DNA of 64,000 nucleotides, from contig NW_027395276.1 in assembly GCF_027580225.2 (NCBI RefSeq), positions 3,579,501-3,643,500 of the forward strand, given 5' to 3'. How positions within the stretch are numbered: position 1 is the first letter of the stretch; each line of letters opens with the position of its first letter. Below are positions 10,701 through 20,985 of this stretch, one piece after another. Under the pieces are notes generated by a model. The model worked only from the letters and a program-made list of their open reading frames with translations. It was not told the DNA's origin and did no database searches. Source of the DNA: Misgurnus anguillicaudatus (Eukaryota; Chordata; Actinopteri; Cypriniformes; Cobitidae). Position numbers and translations under genes: made by a program.

Positions 10701-13700
10701 TCTGGATCGGTCTGTTCATGGACTCGTGGCAGTGGTCTGACCAATGGGACCGCTACTATAGAAACTGGGCAGCAGGATACACATCTCGGACTTCAGGATC
10801 TGGTGACTGTGTTGCCATGACAACAACTGACTCTGGGAATTGGGTTCAGTTCAGTTGTGATCTACAGCGTCCTTTTATCTGCCATGGAGGTGAGTTTCTT
10901 TGAAAAATAAATGAAAACATTAGTCAGAATTCTGTTGTTTATCAATGGCTTTTTTTACTTTTATTTCTTAACCCTCTATGGTACGCATTATGATATATAT
11001 ATATACAGTACTGTGGCCACCACCACCAGTTTTGTTGTTTTAGAAGTTTAATGTCCGTCTATATTTATTTTTCAATCTATTTTTTTAAGATACAAACAGA
11101 AAATACAGGAAATATGTACACAAGATTAAAAACAAAACAATTTTCAGAATTAAATGTCTTCTTCAGGCATCAGTCAGTATTTAGTGTGTGTGACCTCTCT
11201 TAGCACGAAATACATCTTGAGCATTTTTGAGGAGACTGAAGTCCTGAAGAATTAGAAATTAGGATTTAATTTTATTTAGGTTCAAGAGAATCCTCCACTC
11301 TAAAAAAACAAACAGTGCTATAGCACCAAAACTGTTGAATTGAATCGTAACCATAGAAGAACCGTTTTTAGTGCCATATAGCACCGGTGAAGCACCAGTG
11401 AAGCACCTGTGTAGAACCATATATGGGCCATATAGCACCACTATAGCACCACATTTGGTTCTACATAGCACTATTTGGTTCTACACAGGTGCTTCACTGG
11501 TGCTTCACCGGTGCTATATGGCACTAAAAACGGTTCTTCTATGATTATGAGCAAAGAACCACTTTTGGTGCTATATAGCACCGTTTGTTTTTAGAGTGTG
11601 CAGCTGCCTGCTATTGCTCAATTGAAAGGGGAGTTTACCCTAAATACTCGACACTTCAGCTGTAACACTTTATATCGATAGTCCACTTTAGACATTTTCT
11701 AATTATAAGTAACTTTGCAACTACTTATCAACTACCAATCTTTAGAGAATTAGTAGACTGTCTGCTTAATATCTACTAACACTTTATTGTGATGATATCT
11801 CAACAGACATTCAACTGACTATAAGTATCTTTGCAGGTGCATGTCAACTTATTCCACTAACCCAAACCTCTTCCCTAACCCTAAACCTTACAGTCTACTA
11901 ATACTCTAATGACAGTTAGTTGACATGTAGTTGCAAAGTTATTTATAGTTAGTAGAATGTCTAAAGTGGACTATCAAAATAAAGTGTAACCAAATCTTAC
12001 TAGATATCTAAGGATTACTAGTAAATAGTCTCGCGTAGCCAGACCTTCAATACTGAAGGTCTGGTGTTTTTCGCTGCTTTTTCTGGACAAAGCCCGCCCA
12101 CGAGCTGTTTGACCGACATGTCAAACAACCAATCACCGTTTGTTTCATCTAGCGTCACGTTTCGGACTCCCCACAATAACGAGCCGGCTGGCAACAAGTC
12201 AGTTATTGAAATAACCAGCCGCAACCAAATAGCATCTAAATAAACAACATTACTCACCATAGGACAACGTTGTGCACTTCATCAACAGCCACACCAATGA
12301 GACGCTCCCGTTAAACGTCTGTTTGAAGCATATCTCTCCACTTTTTAACACATACAAGCAATTCAGGAGAACCAAACTTTTTGACTCCACTAACTGCCTT
12401 AAGCAAAACTCTTGGACGTCTTTTAGAGAGTCGATGCCGCGAACTTTGCATATTTTTGAGAATCCAATGTTTCGCTGATCCTGATAACTGCTCATTATTA
12501 TCCACGTGAACCCGACTGATTCTCTTCCTCAATGGAACATCAGAGCTTTGTTTTCCAGGGACCGAAACTAATCGCGACACTCGCGTCTCCTGGAAATCCG
12601 TTTTTTTTTCAACCAAACAAAGACGACTTTAACATTCTCACAGGGTTTCCAGAAAAGTGTACGAAAAACATCAGACGTTCAGCCAACAGTTTGTGGGCGT
12701 GACGTCTGAGGCTGAGACTAACTAGTAAATGACATGGATGTGTGTTTAATTGTGGTCAGAGCTGGACTCTGCAGCACAGCCTTTTAGGACCAAGTTGCCC
12801 AACCCTGACATACACATACACACACACACATTCTGGTTTCTATGTTTTGTGGGGACATTCCATAGACATAATGCATTTTATACCATACACACTGTATATT
12901 CTATTCCCCTTACCTACCCCATTCCCTAACCCCAACCATCACAGAAAACTTTCTGCTACTTCACATTTTCAAGAAACATCATTTTGTTTGATTTGTAAGC
13001 TTGTTTCCTCATGGGGACATCAAAATGTCCCCACAAGGTCACAAAATACTGGACAATTGGTCCCCCCCCCCCCCACACACACACACACACACACATTCTG
13101 GTTTCCATGTTTTGTGGGGACATTCCATAGATGAAATGGTTTTTATACTGTACAAACTGTATATTCTATTCCCCTAACCCTAACCCCAATCATCACAGAA
13201 AACTTTCTGCTACTACAGATTTTTAATAAACATCATTCTGTTTGATTTATAAGCTTGTTTCCCCGTGGGGACCTCAAAATGTTCCCACAAGGTCAACAAA
13301 ATACTGGTATTCCTGTCTATGTGATAATTACTAGGTACACACACACACACGCAATTACTTATTGCTCTCTTTTAAAGATCGGATGGGGGGCCCTATACAT
13401 ACCTTCTCCTTGGGCCCCCAATTTGCTAAATCCGCCACTGTATAGAGGAAACATCAGCACTGAGAAGTGATGCATCTGTTCATGTTGAGGATAAAGTTGA
13501 TAGTGTAGCTGGGAAAATAATCGAAAAAAATCTGAAATTACCTGTGAAGTACATTTTACCATTTCACTGCTAGCATATTAAAACAGGTCAGCTCAGCTCA
13601 GTGAGAGAAATTCACTCTACCTTCATAACAAGAACAGGATAGGACCTAGAACTTATCCCTGTGGTACGCCATATTTAACCGGGGCATGATATGACTCTTC

Positions 13701-16700
13701 CTCATTTACATAAACAAAGTGATAGCGGTTGGTTAGATATGATCTATGAGCGGTCTAATAACTGCCAGTTTGAAAGCTGTTGGAACGTATACTAGTTCTA
13801 GCGATGAGTTAAAGATAATTAGTACTGGGTCTGACACTACAGAGAATACCTCTTTTAGTAATTTTGTGGGAAAAGGGTCTAATATACACAATGATGATTT
13901 AAATCTGGTTTAAAAACATATTTCTATTCCCTGTCTTTTGATGCACTATGAGAGCTGCTGTGGTCTTCGTTGTCGCTGTCATTGTTGGTGTTATTTTATT
14001 TATTTGATTGTTTTGTTTTGTTTTTATTTTATAATCTTATAACTGTACAGCACTTTGGTAGCCTTGATGTTTGTTTAAATTGTGCTATATAAATAAAGTG
14101 GATTGGATAAGATGATTTTATTAATTTTGAGAGCTCTTCTATTGTATTAAATGATTCGTGTTGTTCATGTGGTAATCTAGTGTCCAATGTACTATTGGGT
14201 AAAATGGTGGCCGCTTGCATAGCTTCGATGTTTTCCCTAATAAACATAATTTTGTTAGTGAAGAAGTTTATGAAGTCATTACTATTGTGTTGGAGTTTAA
14301 TATCGGTTTCTGTTTGTTCTTTGTTTCTAGTCAGTTTCGCAACTGTACTAAAGAGGAAACGAAGGTTATTAAGCGCCTTTGTTTGTGTAGTCACCCTCTG
14401 TCCCTGGGCACCTGGAAACAGCTTTGACTTTTACGCATGATTCGCTTTGGCTACACAATTCGCCCATTCATTTTACCATTCGGGTTGTCTCTCTCTCCCC
14501 ATGTCTTCACGAAAGTAGTGGAGGGGGCTTTAAAACCCCTGAGAAAGAGCGGTGTTCGCATTCTAGCTTATCTCGACGATTGGCTTACAATAGCTTACTC
14601 TTGGCAGAAGCTTTGCCAACACATTTAACGCTTTGTCATTTTACGCTTTGTCATTTCGCTCGTTTGGGTCTTCATGTCAACTGGAAAGAGCAAACTTCGC
14701 CCTGTGCAGATTATCTCTTTTCTTAGTATGGAACTGGCCTCGGTCGGACTGACGGCTTTTCTAAAAGAAGCGCGTGGACAGTCAATACTGGGGGGTTTTA
14801 ATACACTCAAAGACAAGTCAGCGGTCCCACTGAAACAATTTCAGAGGCTCCTGGGGCATAAGGCAGCAGCAGCAGACATGACATCGTTCGGGCTGCTCCA
14901 TTTGAGACCACGTCAGTGTTGGCTTCACGACCGAGTCCACAGGAGTGTGGCAAAGCATGATGTTGTAGTGACCGACTGAAAGGGAAGGTCTCAGTTACGT
15001 ATGTAACCCACGTTCCCTAAAGGATGGGAATGGAGAAGTCACATCTCGTCGCCACAGTTTACTGTTCCACTGCTGATACCGGCGGGGCACCATACTCAGC
15101 TTTCTAAGCGAAAATAGCTGATTTGGTAACTGCACTTGACTCTCGTTAAATACTCAAGAGGTGACGCCGGCAGATGCAAATACCTGCATGCCAATTTCAA
15201 TGAAGCCTTAAGTAGCTTCTTAAAGTAGATTAGCGAATTCCCAATTTGTTGGCCACGACGTGATGTCAATCCTTCTTTCAGGGATTAACTAATCAATTCG
15301 GCATCTCAGTTTTTAAAAAGTAAAATTGGAGGCAACACAGTACCATAGAGGGTTACGTATACCCTCTATAAAAAAATATTTCATTAGATGATACTTAATG
15401 AATTTACACTGTGTTCTACATCAGGAAAGTTTATTTAAATAGAGCAAATAATGAGTTCTGCTCACTCTCATAATTTTTTTACAATGAGTTAATTTCCTTT
15501 TTTTTGTCACAGCGCCCAAACCTCTTTATCGCCCGTATCACTATATACATAAGAATATGACATGGGCTGAAGCTCAGAGTTACTGCAAAGTAAGATACAC
15601 TGATCTGGCTACTGTAGACTTGATAGATGATGTGAAAAGGATGCTAAATACAGTGAATGATGGGTACGGTGGATCAGTGTGGATTGGACTGAAGAGGGGG
15701 ATACAGGATCGGTGGGTTTGGTCTAATGGAGAAAACACAATCTCACAGTTCAGTAGCTGGTACACAGGACAGCCAAATGGAAATGAATATTGTGTGTATA
15801 ATAGCTATAACGGATTTTGGCATGATATGCCATGTGATAGAAATCGATATATTGTATGCTACAACGGTGAGTTTTTCATTCTTTTTCATGTATAAATGTG
15901 CAATTTTGAGGAATAAAAGCTGTTAACAGAGTTTTTATCTGTCAATAGAAAGTAGTACTGGATATGTCAGATTTTTCGCTCCTAATAACTGGACAGATGC
16001 ACAAAGTTACTGCAGAAAATATCACACTGATCTGGCCACCATCCACAATGTTGAGGAGCAGAACCAGATAAATGCTTTAGTTGGACTGGAATCGGTCTGG
16101 ATCGGTCTGTTCATGGACTCGTGGCAGTGGTCTGACCAATGGGACCGCTACTATAGAAACTGGGCAGCAGGATACACATCTCGGACTTCGGGATCTGGTG
16201 ACTGTGTTGCCATGACAACAACTGACTCTGGGAAATGGGTTCAATACAGCTGTGACCAGAAGTTACCCATTATCTGCTATGGAGGTGAGTTAACAGAAAA
16301 AAAATGCAGTGTGATCCACAAAATATCATACGAGCAATGATTATAATTTAAAGCCATTTCAGAGAATTGTTTGTAAACACATTATAAATGTAAGAAATGT
16401 ATGACTGAAACATGTTACAAAGTCTGTGTAGTATGTAGTATTGAATTTTGGAGTTACACTGTTAAACAGTTTTCACCATTTCTGAGTTTGGGATTATTTG
16501 GGCAGGGCTAATCGGTGGCTCGATGACACACTGGAGACACCAAGCACAACTGCGAGCATTCATTCAGGTTGCAGTGGTATTTGAAAGGCAAAAGATATGC
16601 CTGCTGTCCCGCGAATAGGTGTGGTCCCAGAACCGACCACGGATACACCGCCAGCGCTTGAGGACAGACAATCCTGCCTGTTTTTCCAAGATATTTTTAG

Positions 16701-17229
16701 TCATTCAAATTTGTCTGGGTGGTTGATAACAAATTTTTCTGTGGTGTGATAACCTGAGAACACATTTAATATTGGACTTTACACGAAGCGTAAAGTATAG
16801 TTTAATTAAATACAATACTAATAAAACATTAATGGATCTGATTATAATATGTAGTCATTAAGGCACATATTGTTTTGAGGATAAACGTTCCCTTTTATTT
16901 CCTTAGATGACAAGCAGACGGTCAGTTCAAACGTATCCTGTGATCAAAGATGCAGCTTGAATGATCCTGCAGTGCAGACAGCTATTCTGAATGAGGTATG
17001 TGAGACATTTAAATCTAGATGTGTATAATTTATGTTTAAAAATATACATTTGGATCCTTGATCCGCAGTATCATAACAAGCGTGTATGATCTATTGATTG
17101 TGGTTGGTAAAATCTAAGGATATGTAGCCAAAAAGTGTAAGTTTTTATTTCCTGGTCTTCCAGATCAATGAAAAGTTGAACAGCTTGGGCCTGGAAAGCT
17201 ACAAAAACATCGCCTGGATAAAGGATTAA
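7685..17229 (+). CDS. Secreted multi-C-type-lectin-domain protein (six CTLDs), nine coding exons
   Basis: Exons 7685-7721, 7800-8162, 8246-8581, 10128-10478, 10554-10889, 15513-15866, 15949-16284, 16907-16995 and 17164-17229 join without a frame break; every CTLD exon is phase 1-1. The product is about 755 residues: signal peptide (MNMNLFVLLLLSG), six CTLDs in three A+B pairs, then a C-terminal module ending AWIKD. No membrane segment follows, so it is probably secreted. I chose the ATG at 7685 because the paralogue at 22947 has the same 37-bp first exon; an in-frame ATG at 7649 would add 12 residues. Similar fish proteins are usually named macrophage mannose receptor-like. Alternative: two or three separate genes whose later copies lack first exons, since no signal exon is seen before pairs 2 and 3. 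The exons are sure; joining them as one transcript is inference. Confidence 0.7.
7800..8162 (+). CDS. CTLD1 (A type)
   Basis: Complete C-type lectin fold: MTWAEAQSYC, WIGLKRGTQ, QPNGNEYC, FWQDMPC and a final VCYNG give the four canonical cysteines. The sugar-site motif is QPN, between the EPN (mannose) and QPD (galactose) forms. The WND triad is WQD, so one calcium ligand is replaced. Sugar binding is possible but altered. Confidence 0.9.
8246..8581 (+). CDS. CTLD2 (B type)
   Basis: 336-bp exon: NWTDAQSYC, ATIRSSQE, WIGLFMDSWQW, a GDC cysteine, FSC and FICHG. There is no EPN/QPD triplet, and WND is replaced by NWVQF, so calcium-dependent sugar binding is unlikely. More probably a structural or protein-binding domain. 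Confidence 0.9.
8582..8905. repeat. Duplicated intron segment after CTLD2, matching 10890-11245
   Basis: The intron after CTLD2 and the intron after CTLD4 share long blocks (AATAAATGAAAACATTAGTC; GAGGAGACTGAAGTCCTGAAG). The duplication unit therefore included 3' intron sequence as well as the exon pair. Homology is not obvious after CTLD6. Confidence 0.75.
9005..9195. repeat. Dispersed MITE-like repeat, copy 2
   Basis: Contains the CTTTATTCTCTCTATCACCATC and CCTAAAATTGCATTTAACAT blocks in the same direction as 6290-6425, and the GGACCTATATAAACACTGAGC block inverted relative to that copy. Confidence 0.5.
9627..9985. mobile_element. hAT-like MITE with 8-bp target duplication
   Basis: The element (9635-9977) starts CAGTGGCGGCCGGTGA and ends TCACCGGCTGCCACTA, flanked by AATCTTAA at 9627-9634 and 9978-9985. 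It lies upstream of CTLD3. The corresponding DNA upstream of CTLD5 (about 15350-15400) lacks it, so it inserted after the exon pairs were duplicated. Confidence 0.8.
10128..10478 (+). CDS. CTLD3 (A type, copy 2)
   Basis: Near-copy of CTLD1 from MTWAEAQSYC to the last cysteine, with QPNVNEYC and FWHDVPC. Its N-terminal part (APKPIYRPYHYI) is shared with CTLD5, not CTLD1. A short in-frame ATG upstream (MKFISFFVTAPK at about 10101) could act as a cryptic start, but a normal acceptor (GTCACAG) sits directly before the exon. Confidence 0.88.
10554..10889 (+). CDS. CTLD4 (B type, copy 2)
   Basis: Same 336-bp length as CTLD2 and CTLD6 and nearly identical to CTLD2 from WIGLFMDSWQW onward. It differs in the loop after the first helix (EQNQLDALGVSGVFVW). 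No sugar-binding triplet. Confidence 0.88.
11293..11600. mobile_element. Palindromic MITE, about 300 bp
   Basis: The ends CACTCTAAAAAAACAAACAG and its complement (GTTTGTTTTTAGAGTG) enclose long near-perfect arms: 11354-11419 pairs with 11476-11541. The transcript would fold into one hairpin. No coding capacity. Lies in the intron between CTLD4 and CTLD5. Confidence 0.85.
11661..11990. mobile_element. MITE with inverted ends, about 330 bp
   Basis: The left end GTAACACTTTATATCGATAG and right end CTATCAAAATAAAGTGTAAC are imperfect inverted repeats; TAGTCCACTTTAGACATT is also mirrored. Internal CCTAACCC-type runs are typical of such fish elements. Confidence 0.75.
12017..12730. mobile_element. 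DNA transposon remnant with 9-10-bp target duplication
   Basis: ACTAGTAAAT at 12017-12026 is repeated at 12721-12730. Between the copies, the ends TAGTCTC and GAGACTA are inverted. A 9-10-bp duplication suits Mutator-like or similar elements. Three overlapping minus-strand and one plus-strand frame inside match no family I know. Confidence 0.6.
12830..13310. repeat. Tandem duplicate, about 265-bp unit, two copies
   Basis: Two copies of a block running from TTCTGGTTTC(T/C)ATGTTTTGTGG through CATCACAGAAAACTTTCTGC to GGGGAC(A/C)TCAAAATG start at 12831 and 13096. Each is preceded by a (CA)n tract. The frames across it are not genes. Confidence 0.8.
13610..14400 (-). mobile_element. Non-LTR retrotransposon (LINE) fragment, degraded
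   Basis: On the minus strand, 14394-14029 encodes the linker between endonuclease and reverse transcriptase (FLFSTVAKLTRN, NDFINFFTNKI). Further along, at 13670-13632, the reverse-transcriptase motif GVPQG-VLGPILF is present but its serine codon is a stop. The middle is deleted. Inactive. Confidence 0.75.
14437..14981 (+). mobile_element. DIRS1-like retrotransposon reverse-transcriptase fragment
   Basis: The frame contains ILPFGLSLSPHVFTKV, then AYLDDWL with the YLDD catalytic core, then (past a stop at 14626-14628, same frame) KLRPVQIISFLSMEL and AVPLKQFQRLLGH, ending in the LLHLRP...WLHDRV block. This order is typical of fish DIRS1-type tyrosine-recombinase elements. No recombinase is seen. 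Inactive. Confidence 0.8.
14982..15512. other. Remnant 3' part of the DIRS-like element and duplicated intron DNA
   Basis: The TCTCAGTTACGTATGTAACC block after 14990 commonly follows such elements. From about 15280 the DNA matches the region upstream of CTLD3 (GTACCATAGAGGGTTA; GGAAAGTTTATTTAAATAGA), marking the 5' part of the duplicated exon-pair unit. Confidence 0.6.
15513..15866 (+). CDS. CTLD5 (A type, copy 3)
   Basis: Acceptor and first residues match CTLD3 (APKPLYRPYHYI). It has MTWAEAQSYC, WIGLKRG, QPNGNEYC with one extra codon before SYNGFWHDMPC, and all four cysteines. One more codon than CTLD3, otherwise closely related. Confidence 0.88.
15949..16284 (+). CDS. CTLD6 (B type, copy 3)
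   Basis: 336-bp exon; the most diverged B copy at its N-terminal half (RFFAPNNWTDAQ, ATIHNVEEQNQ), then the shared WIGLFMDSWQW to GDC block, and a KWVQYSC / IICYG ending. No EPN/QPD or WND. Confidence 0.88.
16907..17229 (+). CDS. Lectin gene tail exons
   Basis: Exon 16907-16995 (DDKQTVSSN...SLNDPAVQTAILNE) and exon 17164-17229 (INEKLNSLGL...AWIKD, stop at 17227-17229). The same two-exon tail, with a DPA...ILxE|I core at the splice junction, ends the single-CTLD gene at 23555-23861. It is a recurring helical C-terminal module in fish lectin-like proteins. No transmembrane helix. Confidence 0.8.
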
Positions 17230-18339
17230 AGTGAAGAGATTAATCATAATGACGTCAAACATTAAATGTAATGGGAACTAATCTTTAATGTAAAGGAATA
17301 TATGAAGAGTTTAGATACAAGTGCTCCTCACATGTTTTCTTTTACATTTTTATCAGACTCTTAATGGATTTTACCAACAACGTGGAATTTCTGAATGGAC
17401 TTAGGCCGCGATTAAGCAGATTTGAAGTGAAAGTGTTTGATGGACATTTATTACGTACAGAGAGCATTTATGTAATGTTTGACAAAGGTGGCATTTAGCT
17501 GCTTTTGCATCTGAGCTCCTCATATATTTCTGATATGAACTCATCTATTATAGACATACACAAGGGCAATTTCCCAGACATGGTTTAGATTAATCCAGGA
17601 CTAGACATTAGTTATATTAGGATATTTAAGTAGTTTTAACAAACATACCTTACAAAAAACAATACTGGTGTGCATCTTAAGACAAAGAAATGGCACTGAT
17701 ATATGTTAAGATATGTTACTGGAAGATGTTTTTAACTTAAGGCAGCTCAAACCTGCATTTTAGTCTGGGACTAAGATAAACCTGTCCGGAAAACTGCCCC
17801 AAAGAGTTTTCTTTCTACTTACAGAATTTACATGCAGACTGATAAAATGGGGTGGTACAATTTTTTTTCAGACTGATGCCAAAGGTTTCTCAAAGGTTTG
17901 TCAAACGTTCTTAAAAGACAAACTACATTTTTAAAACCAAAAGTTTCTTTAGATGTTTAAGGCTTTTAAAGGACGCATACAACATTAAATGTTTTTTTAA
18001 AGGTGTATTTATTAAGAATGTGCTTAACGGACTTTTGTCACTATATTCTGTCTAAAACTAGTGTCACTTTAACTACAAATACTGACATTCCAAAACAATC
18101 AGTCATTTTTCTGTAATTCCTTTTCCTTTATTTGAATGTTTAAAGTTCCCTTTTTTAGTTCAGAGTATTGAATAGTGAAAAAGTAAAATTCTGTTTTGTT
18201 TAAGTTTTTTGCTTTCTCCTTGCATTATTCATAAGATGTTTTGCTGATGTTTAATGGTTCTGCACTTCTGTAAAGTCTGATAAACTAAAAAGTTAAAAAT
18301 AGGATTTGGGAAAATAAAATAAAAAACAATATTTAAAGG
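17230..18339. other. 3' flank of lectin gene; dispersed repeat at 17568-17806
   Basis: No gene. The inner repeat starts TTTCCCAGACATGGTTTAGA and ends ACCTGTCCGGAAAACTGCCC; a second copy lies inverted at 30047-30283. A clustered AATAAA run near 18310 could serve polyadenylation of the lectin gene but is distant. Confidence 0.5.
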
Positions 18340-18530
18340 GATACTTCACGCAAAAATAAAAATTATATCATCATTTACTCACGCTCATGTTGTTACTAAC
18401 CTTTATACATTTCTTTGTTCTGATGAACACGAAGGAAGATATTTTGAGGAATGTCTGTAACCAAACAGATCAGAGGCCCCATTGACTTCCATAGTAGGAT
18501 AAAAGAATACTATGAGAGTGAATGGGGCTC
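18340..18530. repeat. Dispersed repeat 'AAAGGGATACTTCACGCAAA'
   Basis: Shares CATCATTTACTCACGCTCATG-type blocks and 'CCATTGACTTCCATAGTAGG' with diverged copies at about 36743-36872 and 47355-47470. A common non-coding fish repeat. Confidence 0.6.
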
Positions 18531-18821
18531 ACACAGCAAAAAGTCCAGTTTTAAATGAACTCTCATAGAGTTGATTTCAACACTTTTTCACAGTTTATAT
18601 AGCTCCAAACTCGTCAGAGTTAAATTAACACTTTCACAATTTTTTACACTAGACCAGAGTTTCATCTTTAACTTGCAACAGTTTTAAAATAATACTAAAA
18701 GGGATTAAGAAAAATTCCACACTGTTCAGAGTAATGTTAACTATTTAGGTAGTACTAGTTTAACACAGTACAGAATTAAATATTTAACACAATGCTAGAG
18801 TTTCTTGGACTCACAAAAGTG

Positions 18822-20814
18822 TTAAAGGGGTCATATTTGCATATCTCATAATATGACTCCTTTAACACATGAAGCATGTGAAAAAGAATTGGTTGTTCAG
18901 ATTTCGCCTACTTTGTGATGTAGCTAGCAGGTCCTATTACAATAATACTGCTTCTTAAAGGGCGGTGAATTTGTTGATTTTATTGTTTTATACTGTTGTC
19001 TGATGTCTACTTATGATGTTCGCATGGTTTTTACATTCAAAAACATCAAAAGCAATAAGTAATAGGCTATTTTGTAACATGTATTAGTGGCTGTTTTGAG
19101 AAATGGTTCGTTTGAAGGGGCGGGCCGCATTGAAGACCTGAACGACCGTAAACACCCACTGCTATGATTGGAATTACATGTGGGGAAATGTTTTAAAAAC
19201 ATTAATGTGATAAAAATAGCAGCCGAACACAAATATGTTTGAGCCACAAAAGATTCTGGGTGCTAAAGATGATACACATAAATGACAATACGTATAGTAA
19301 AGTAGAAACAAAACTCGACGTGACTAAATTACCGTATAAAACACAGTAAGCGTGCATCCGAATCTAAACTGCGGCTAATAAATCCTTATCAATAACTTTG
19401 TATATTTCTATTGTGCTTGTGAGGTTGCTTTACATTCACGTAATGTTACATACCACAGTTATATGATAAAAAATAAGTTTTGTTGAGTGTTTGACCTTTC
19501 AAACGGAACTTGCCTTAATTACCGTATACAACACAGTAAACGGGCATCAGAATCTAAACTGCGGCTGATAAATCCTTATCAATAACTTTGTATATTTCTA
19601 TTGTGCTTGTGAGGTTGCTTTTACATTCACGTAATGTTACATACCACAGTTATATGATAAAAAATAAGCTTTGTTGAGTGTTTGACCTTTCACACACAAC
19701 TCGCCTAAATTACCGTATACAACACAGTAAACGGGCATCAGAATCTAAACTGCGGCTGATAAATCCTTATCAATAACTTTGTATATTTCTATTGTGCTTG
19801 TGAGGTTGCTTTTACATTCACGTAATGTTACATACCACAGTCATATGATAAAAAATAAGCTTTGTTGAGTGTTTGACCTTTCACACACAACTCGCCTAAA
19901 TTACCGTATACAACACAGTAAACGGGCATCAGAATCTAAACTGCGGCTGAGAAATCCTTCCTTATAACTAACTTTGTATATTTCTACCTTTAAATTACAG
20001 TCGTATTGTTAAGTGTTGTACCTTTATTAATCGTTTAATGTTTTTAGTAAATTAAAACAGTCAAACAAACGTGTTTAGACACGGATGTTACAACATGACA
20101 TATCAAGCGATCTCTTAAGCAATAGTGAAACGCAGTAACTTAAATAAAGTAAAATGTCTTACTGTGTATTATTATACTGCTGTGTCATTGTTGTCAGATC
20201 GAATATAAGTGGTGCTTCAATCACAGTCTCTCTGCAAATCCAGCATCGACTTCTTTACAAATGAATCCATGTACACAACGTTAACAAACACTCCCCACAC
20301 GAGCTGGAACTTCTTCAAAAGCAAACTTTATCCACGCATATTGCTAATGTTAAGTTCCAAGCCTCCGAATTGAAGTATTTAGCTTCTGTGTTGTTCCCAC
20401 GTGGTTCTTCCACAACTGAAAATGCGTTTCCATGGTATCATAACAGATCACCGCGTCAAAATAAAAGTCTCTCAGAAAAAATTTTATTTAAAAGTCATTT
20501 TGGTTACATTTGTCAATCTTTAAAGACATGTTTACTTACTGAGACACACGTGTGTCACGTGAAGCTGTGGGCGGGGCTACAAAAGTAGACTTGTCCTTTT
20601 GGTTATGGGGAGGTGTTTCAATTCTACTTTGACGTCATAGATTTCCGAATTCCTCACTGGAGTGTTTAGCTGGCTTGGTGCCAAAAACGGTTATATTTCA
20701 GTAGCACGGACGTTTTCAGTTCTGAAACTTGCAGGATGTTCATTTAAGTATGATGACCTCTTATATAACAAATTATCAAGTTAAAATTGAGTTTTTGATT
20801 CACAGCTCCTTTAA
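18822..20814. mobile_element. Two-kilobase MITE-like element carrying an internal tandem repeat
   Basis: It starts TTAAAGGGGTCATATTTGC and ends in the rough complement CAGCTCCTTTAA. The first 150 bp (TTCGCCTACTTTGTGATGTAG) matches the interior of a shorter family member at 36246-36743. It has no transposase. Several CACGTG sites sit near its 3' end (about 20555). Confidence 0.6.
19331..19990. repeat. 190-191-bp tandem repeat, about 3.4 copies
   Basis: ACCGTATA(A/C)AACACAGTAA recurs at 19331, 19521, 19712 and 19903. Copies 2 to 4 are almost identical (GTAATGTTACATACCACAGT, AAAAAATAAGCTTTGTTGAG), which suggests recent expansion. It sits inside the element at 18822-20814. Confidence 0.9.
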
Positions 20815-20879
20815 TATAAACTATCCAACCGCAGCACTGGATTAAATCCTTTTAATCATGACAATGAAGATATGGTGCA

Positions 20880-20985
20880 CTGTAAAACATTTCTGTAGAA
20901 ATTACTGGGTTTTACTGGCAACTAGCTGCCAGTAACTTACTGTAGATTTTACATTTATATTATTTACATAAATAAAAATATTCTG
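20880..20985. repeat. Half copy of a CACTGTAAAA MITE
   Basis: CACTGTAAAACATTTCTGTA...GCCAGTAACTTACTGTAGATT matches the right arm, inverted, of the complete copy at 32219-32425. Confidence 0.65.

Noticed and set aside
12250..12616. Overlapping 81-101-codon minus-strand frames
   Set aside because: They lie inside a transposon bounded by a 9-10-bp duplication, overlap in different frames, and show no known domain.
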